Assembly: GCA_026874595.1 (NCBI GenBank)
Contig: CM049306.1
Span: forward strand, 44,334,019-44,398,018
From: Sipunculus nudus
Lineage: Eukaryota; Annelida; Sipuncula; Golfingiida; Sipunculidae
Reading direction: 5' to 3'
DNA length: 64,000 nt
The position numbers and the translations under genes were made by a program. Positions 58,331 to 64,000 of the stretch are shown one piece after another. The first letter of the stretch is position 1; each line of letters starts with the position of its first letter. The notes under the pieces were generated by a model. The model was not told the origin of the DNA. It worked only from the letters and a program-made list of their open reading frames with translations, and made no database searches.

Positions 58331-60944
58331 GACCTCTGACACTTGGTCTTTGCGACTACCATACATGCGGAGATTACCTGTTTTTTTTTGTGTGTCTATC
58401 AAGTTATTATCTTGCTGTCTCTGGTAGGGCTATAGGTAGATTTGCTACACTCTTTCGTGATGTTCAAACGTATTCTTCGACTTTATTGAGCAAGTAATGG
58501 GCTGGGTCGATTTCACTGAAATTTAAATGTTTGTTAAAAAAAATATTTTTCACAGGACTCACCAAGAGACCTTCACATTGAATTGGTAATTTTGTTATTA
58601 TAGATTATACAAAAAGATAAGAACACACAAGAATACCTGAAATATTCCACAGGTTCATTTTATCACCTTGATCTTGGGTGTGTCTGTCGCGTGCATAAAT
58701 TGCAGGTGATACCTCCGCCTATGTTCTCAACGGTCTAGTTTGTAATAGGCCTCGCAGCAGGGGACAAGGAACGGAATGCCAGACAGGGCAACGCCAAGCA
58801 GCTTTACACAGACCCTTCAGAATGGCTGAGCATCTAATGTACCATAGGGATTTTTATATTTACCATAAATATCCTGAAGAGGATTGCACTGGTCTCTTAT
58901 TATTTATCTTCCGTGTCACCGCTTTTGCTTTTGAAAACCAGAGCTCAACTTGTATATTGTATATTTTCTATAATATTATCTGTTAATAAAAGAAATGGTT
59001 TGATGATTAGAATTAGAATTAGAATCCAATTTATTTTGAAACACCAATAGATACACCGGAAGTTCACATAGCGGTTTTCTTGTGAGATATTTTTTTGCCT
59101 GGTTACAAGGAATTTCATGTTTAATAAGAATATTACCTGTCATCATTTTCATTTGTTGGCTGGACCAATTATTTTTTAAAGGTCTTCTTTTATTTCATTC
59201 GGTTTGTTTCAACAATAGTCAATCTTATTTACCTAATTAAACCTTATTCATTTTCAACCTTATGACCAGTTACATATTTATGTTTTATTTTCGCCTTATT
59301 TATATTTCATCACATTTATAATAAATATGTGGTTGTGCGTTCCATATTGATCTGTTTCGTCTAGCATTTAGCTTAATATTTTTTTCCATGAAACCATTAT
59401 AAATTTGAAAAGATTATGGCGGGACCATTTTATAAATTTTAGTATTCATAATGTAAGATTGTTGCCTTATAAATACTTTACTAGGTTTCACGTGTGTTTC
59501 GATAGTCCCGGGAGACTGAACCGTCCAACCAATCATTCGTACAAATTTAAAGATCGCACATCTCCTGTACACAATTAGACGTATAGTGCTTTCACATAAA
59601 GAGATATTATATCACTGTATAAATTTACACGTTTTGACCATGTTCTGATGTTTCCCGTATTCAATATACTGTTAGTAACACGGGTAAAATAACGTTTGTC
59701 AAGTGAAATATCATAAGAGTCTATACACTCTTTACATAGCGGTCATACACCGCTTTCGTTCCCCTTCTCCTTCGCTTTAACTGCTGCTTTTTGTAGCAAG
59801 TTTTCGGGGTTTCAACACCAGGGCTTGTACGGGGCCAAGAATCAGACCAGCGAATGAGCAGGGTGTGGTGGGTTTAGAACTTGGAGTTGGGTTCTCAATG
59901 CGATACAACGCTATCATTGTTGTTATTACAATTCTTTTCCCTGTGCCAGACATGATGTCTGTGAAACCCGGAGAATCTTAGGAAGTAGTTATAGAAAAGG
60001 AGATCTGGAACGACTGTTCAAAGTGAATAATCGCTAAATACGGAGTGTAAAGGATAAAGCACTCTCAGTGTACCTTTTTATATTTAAAAAAACGTCATGT
60101 TTTAAGGTTAACCGTGAGTTCTCGCCCAAATGCCTCTCAGCCCTAATTTGACATGAATTAATGAATATATGCTCCTATAAATTGTCGTAAAAATGCTTTT
60201 TTTTTCCTACGTTGTTGAAAAGTGTATATTATAGAGTAAAATCCGTGAAGTTCTCCCCGAAAAGTTTCTCAGCTTTGATTTGTCATCTTAATGAAAATGT
60301 GTAGTCATAGACTGTCTTTGTTTTTACAACTGTTGAAAAAAGAGCGCAGTTTACAGTCAAGGGAAATCTAAATAGACGATCGGTTCTGTCAAGCTTTATT
60401 ATAACTCAGCGCGGCTCTAGAATTTATAACAAAAAGTTATTTCTCTTAAATTATCTCTTGAAGCATACAATAAGTGTTTACACATTTATATATTTACAGC
60501 CTTGACAGCGCTACATTTCTCATAATATTATATTTAACACGAGAAGTGCTTAGGCAATTCGTCGAACTGAAGACCAGAAAATCGTTTCATCAAAAGATTA
60601 TATAGAAAGATAGCGGAAACACCACAAAAATACCTGATAGATTTATTATAGACTTTGATTTATGATAATATCATCATAGTAAGTGGCATGTAACTGTCAC
60701 ATTTACAGGTTCTTATGATACTGATTTATACGGGAATGGTTCAATAAATATTATGCCGATGTCGTAAGAATAAAAAAAATTGCCGGCACGATATATAATA
60801 ATGGCTTAAGTTTACATGTTAAATCAAGATTAACGATTCTTTTACCATACATGTTGTCATGACATTTTTTCTAAGGACGATCACATGACAATTTTCAATG
60901 TAAATTAGAATTTTCTGTAAATAAGAAGCCGATACATAGGGAAC

Positions 60945-60986
60945 TAGCGCCATTTCAGCGCCTTACTATAGAGAGACTACGGTCAG
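60945..60986 (+). repeat. Short dispersed motif, copy 2
   Basis: TAGCGCCATTTCAGCGCCTT and TAGAGAGACTACGGTCAG; the flanks differ from copy 1. Confidence 0.55.
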
Positions 60987-61554
60987 TAAATGCCTACTTG
61001 AGTCTAGTTTTCATACGCTACAGGGGAAAAGTAATTTATGCTGTATCCTCGCACATCATGAACGTTATCCCCTCCCCGCAGTGCCGAAAGGCAAAACCAA
61101 AAAAAATGATACAATTAATATTTTCTATAATATGATAAAAATTAATAAGAATTTCCATTCTTTGGATTTTCCCTCTGGTCCCCGTCAAATTGTTTATTTA
61201 TTTATTTATTTATTTTGCCTATATGATATAAAAAATATTCGATAATCCAAAACGGAACTGGTTTCTGGCCACGCATCGGATAGGCACGTTGTTGGACCTG
61301 TACTGTCGGGGATGCTAGTTTGAGTCATTAAGGGGATCATTTTCCATATATGCTAAATAATTATTATAGAATTCACATTATTTCAAAGGTTTACCGCAGC
61401 GCCATCTGACAGAAACTACGACTGTAAATTAATGGGTGTACTATCTGCAATATTTTAAATTTAACTGGTCCTCAGGCGCAAAAAAATATTAAGTGGTTGG
61501 TTCAATCAGCTGGGTCTTTCAAGTTTAAAGCCTCATTAATATTCTCAAATTTTT

Positions 61555-63831
61555 CGCTCATCTGACTGAACGTTATCTGAGCTATAGCGATCACCTTCTC
61601 TCCGTAGTCTGTCAAACCGTTAACAAGGCACAAATCGTAACCGCTGGATCTAGAAACTATCTAAAAACCGTACCCATATAGGTCCATAAAAGATCCCTTT
61701 GGAAACCTGGAATTAGGTCCCTGCGACCTATATTCTCCGAGCTATGGGGCTCGAAACTATACCCCCCCCCCCCGATTAATTATTTTTTTTATACAAAAGC
61801 TCCAGTATCTTAATAACTAATTCATTGATCGCCGTGATTCTTTCCATGCATATTGGTAATGGTTGTGCCACCTGTATATATATATTTTTTATTTTTACGC
61901 ATTTTTTTCTCTATTTTTAAGACCTTCAAATGAAGCGGTCTGGCTTTTATTATGGCACAAATCGTAACTGTTAGTTCTAGAAACTTCTAACTGTACATCG
62001 TGGGAGGTCCTTAGCAAAACTCATTAGAAACCTGAAACTAAGTCATAGTTACCTATATTTTGCGAATTACGGGCCAAAAACATGACTTCGAAGCACTCAG
62101 TGATTCAGATATGGATCAAACTGTAACCATTTGGCCTAGAATCTTCTAACATGACTTTCAGGGAGGACCATAATGAATCTTGAAAATATGAAACTAGGTC
62201 ACTGTGGCCCATATTCTCCGACCCATGGGACTCGAAACTACCCCCCCCCCCCCAAATATTTGAAAAATTGACACAAAAACTCAAGTATCTGAATACCTAA
62301 TGAAATGATTGCCATGATTCGTTCGTTGCATGCATATTGATCATAGATTGTTTCATCAGTTCCTGCAGACTGGTGACGCCACCTGTATTTTTTTCGAATT
62401 TTTAACCATTTTTTCTCTTATTTTTTAAACCTTTAAATGAAGTGGCCTGGCTGTTGATAGGGCACAAATCGTAACCTTTGGACCTAGTAAAAATTTCTAA
62501 CTGTTTATCCAGGGAGATCCTAGGCATATCTCCTTAGAAACCTGAAATTAGGTCATGGTGACCTGTATTTTGCAAACTACAGACCGAAAACATGATTTTA
62601 AGATATAAGATATTTTATTTGAGCACCCAGTGAGTCAGACTATATCCGCTAGCGCTAGAATTTTGTAGCATCACATCAAGGGAAGTCTTTGGCAAAAATA
62701 TCCTTGTAAACCTGAAATTAGGTCATGGTGACCTATATTCTGTAATATATGGGAAAGAAACATGATTTGATCTGCCTTTAAGACAGATTTGCATGATTGG
62801 TACAGTTGCAACTAGAAACTTCTTATAAGAGTAAGATAAAGGGAGGTTCCCATAAATATATAAATACGGGCTATATGAAAGAACATGATTTTAGCACTTT
62901 AATAGTCAGGTGGGCACAAATTGTAGTAGTGGAATGAAGAAACTTCTGTCTAAGCGCCTAGGTACGCTCTTTACACAGCGCTTTACCTATAGGGCTACTT
63001 CCTATATCGTAAGGCGCTGTTTGTTATGACCTCGTATCCTGCTTTGCAACACCAGAGGGAAGCACTGTATTTTTGTCCAATCAGATGAAACTTTGTGCTG
63101 GAAGACAAAGCCAAGCGAGGAATACACGGAGCCAATCATATTAATTTCTTTTTGAGTGACAGCTCATCCCCCAGCGTAACCGTCTAAACAGGCCACAGGC
63201 TCAGAGAGAATTGCCCCTGACGTGGTTTGCTTAGGGCCTTGGGCACATAGGATGCTCGGCCGGTGAGCTGTAATTCAAACGAAACGTAACAACAAAGGCT
63301 GCGTGCACACCTCGCTGGCTGGTTTCAGTTCTGCAGACAACAGATACATGGCTACGCTAACACAGTCATAATGTCATAATCGAATCGGTCGATGATGCGA
63401 GAATGCACAGGGAGCAATTTAAATTCGACTGGAAACTCATCAAACGGCGCTTGAAGCGCGGCAATGGGCGGAGCCAGGATGCCTGTTGAGTGTTTGTTTA
63501 TTGGCATCTGATTGGCTGCTTGTCACATCGTACGCACGTTTATATCAGTGGACAACCAACCGCCATCTGGTGTCTAAATATATCATAAACGGTCAAAGCT
63601 GGCAGCGTGAAAATCAGTTGCTTCTTTAGAAGCGCAAGATTTCCGCTGCCTCGGGAGCGTAGCGCCTAGGGAGTTCCTGGTAAAATCTTCTTGGAAAGCT
63701 CAAATAGGGTCACTGTAACCTATTTCTGAGGACTGGCGAAATGCATGATTTTGACCACTCTTGGAGTAATTTTTCCCATTGTTCAACGTTCCTTTAATTC
63801 AACTGAGCGTCATGGCCCATGGGCCTCCTTT
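61555..63831 (-). mobile_element. Pearl/HINE-like element, inverted copy
   Basis: The head lies at 63790-63831 (GGCCCATGGGCCATGACG on the minus strand) and the tail at 61555-61600, where the minus strand ends GTCAGATGAGCGAAAA after ATCGCTATAGCTCAG. The core has tandem GGTCATGGTGACCTATATT-like units near 62040, 62190, 62555, 62725 and 63705, and ACGCCACCTGTAT relics at 61865 and 62375. It is more diverged than the 47051 copy. Several poly-C runs (61762, 62240) are internal. No protein frame. Confidence 0.65.
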
Positions 63832-64000
63832 TAAGTGATTTTTCTGACCATTGATACATATGAATTATAACCAGAACGCATAAAGACTTCATTTAAAATT
63901 GCTTTACGTTGAACAAATATATACGTGATCAATTAAAAAAATATAAATAAACCTGCATACAAGGGTTACTTTTTATTCAATGTTCACAAGATTTCTCAGA

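Larger units (their letters stand above)
57210..61550. other. Intergenic stretch
   Basis: After a possible SINE head at 57640 no feature is supported beyond the AT run at 58306, a GAATTA triplet run near 59005 and a TTTA run at 61190-61216. Confidence 0.55.

Noticed and set aside
1-64000. Integrated viral or retroviral genes
   Set aside because: No polymerase, protease, integrase or capsid-like frame was seen on either strand.

Overview
The window reads as AT-rich nuclear DNA of an invertebrate animal. It has long (AT)n and (TTA)n microsatellites, tRNA-derived SINE heads, MITE-like elements with target duplications, and an element family built on tandem cores like the pearl/HINE elements known from bivalves. 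There are no rRNA genes, no convincing free-standing tRNA gene and no bacterial operon structure. A marine lophotrochozoan, probably a mollusc, is my best guess; it rests on repeat style and is inference.

Genes. The one well supported coding segment is on the minus strand at 15905-16723. It is a first coding exon of up to 273 codons with an optimal start context, a TATA-like box about 125 bp upstream of the start and two usable splice donors 18 bp apart. It encodes a low-complexity, Ser/Pro-rich, acidic and basic N-terminal region that I cannot assign to a family. Its remaining exons lie to the left, inside or beyond the window; 9681-9756 is a weak candidate. On the plus strand several short open segments have splice-like borders: 1445-1560, 3152-3336, 6183-6414, 21601-21660, 23467-23536, 26426-26719, 31329-31465, 37546-37678 and 41078-41325. 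Three of them (6183, 23467, 26426) join in compatible phase, which would make a plus-strand gene spanning the minus-strand exon. None of these segments has a recognisable domain.

Layout. 1-5.6 kb: microsatellites, a SINE, copies of an old interspersed repeat and a 430-bp tandem duplication. 6-7.7 kb: an exon candidate, a decayed pearl/HINE-like copy and a G-rich MITE-like fragment. 8-15.5 kb: mostly intron-like DNA with a SINE, a TAA-flanked MITE and nested inverted repeats. 15.9-17.6 kb: the GC-richer gene start. 17.7-24.5 kb: intron-like DNA with the second MITE copy. 24.57-26.38 kb: a pearl/HINE-like element. 28.4-31.5 kb: old repeats and a GC-richer cluster open on both strands. 35.23-35.81 kb: a clear 585-bp MITE with about 92-bp inverted ends. 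38-41.3 kb: microsatellites, a SINE and a terminal-exon candidate. 41.46-57.2 kb: a tandem triplication of a unit of about 5.4 kb, with a 2.5-kb pearl/HINE-like insertion in the middle unit. 57.2-61.5 kb: nothing clear. 61.55-63.83 kb: another pearl/HINE-like element, inverted.

The most notable structures are the triplication with its datable insertions and deletion, and the insertion whose empty site can be read in the neighbouring unit.
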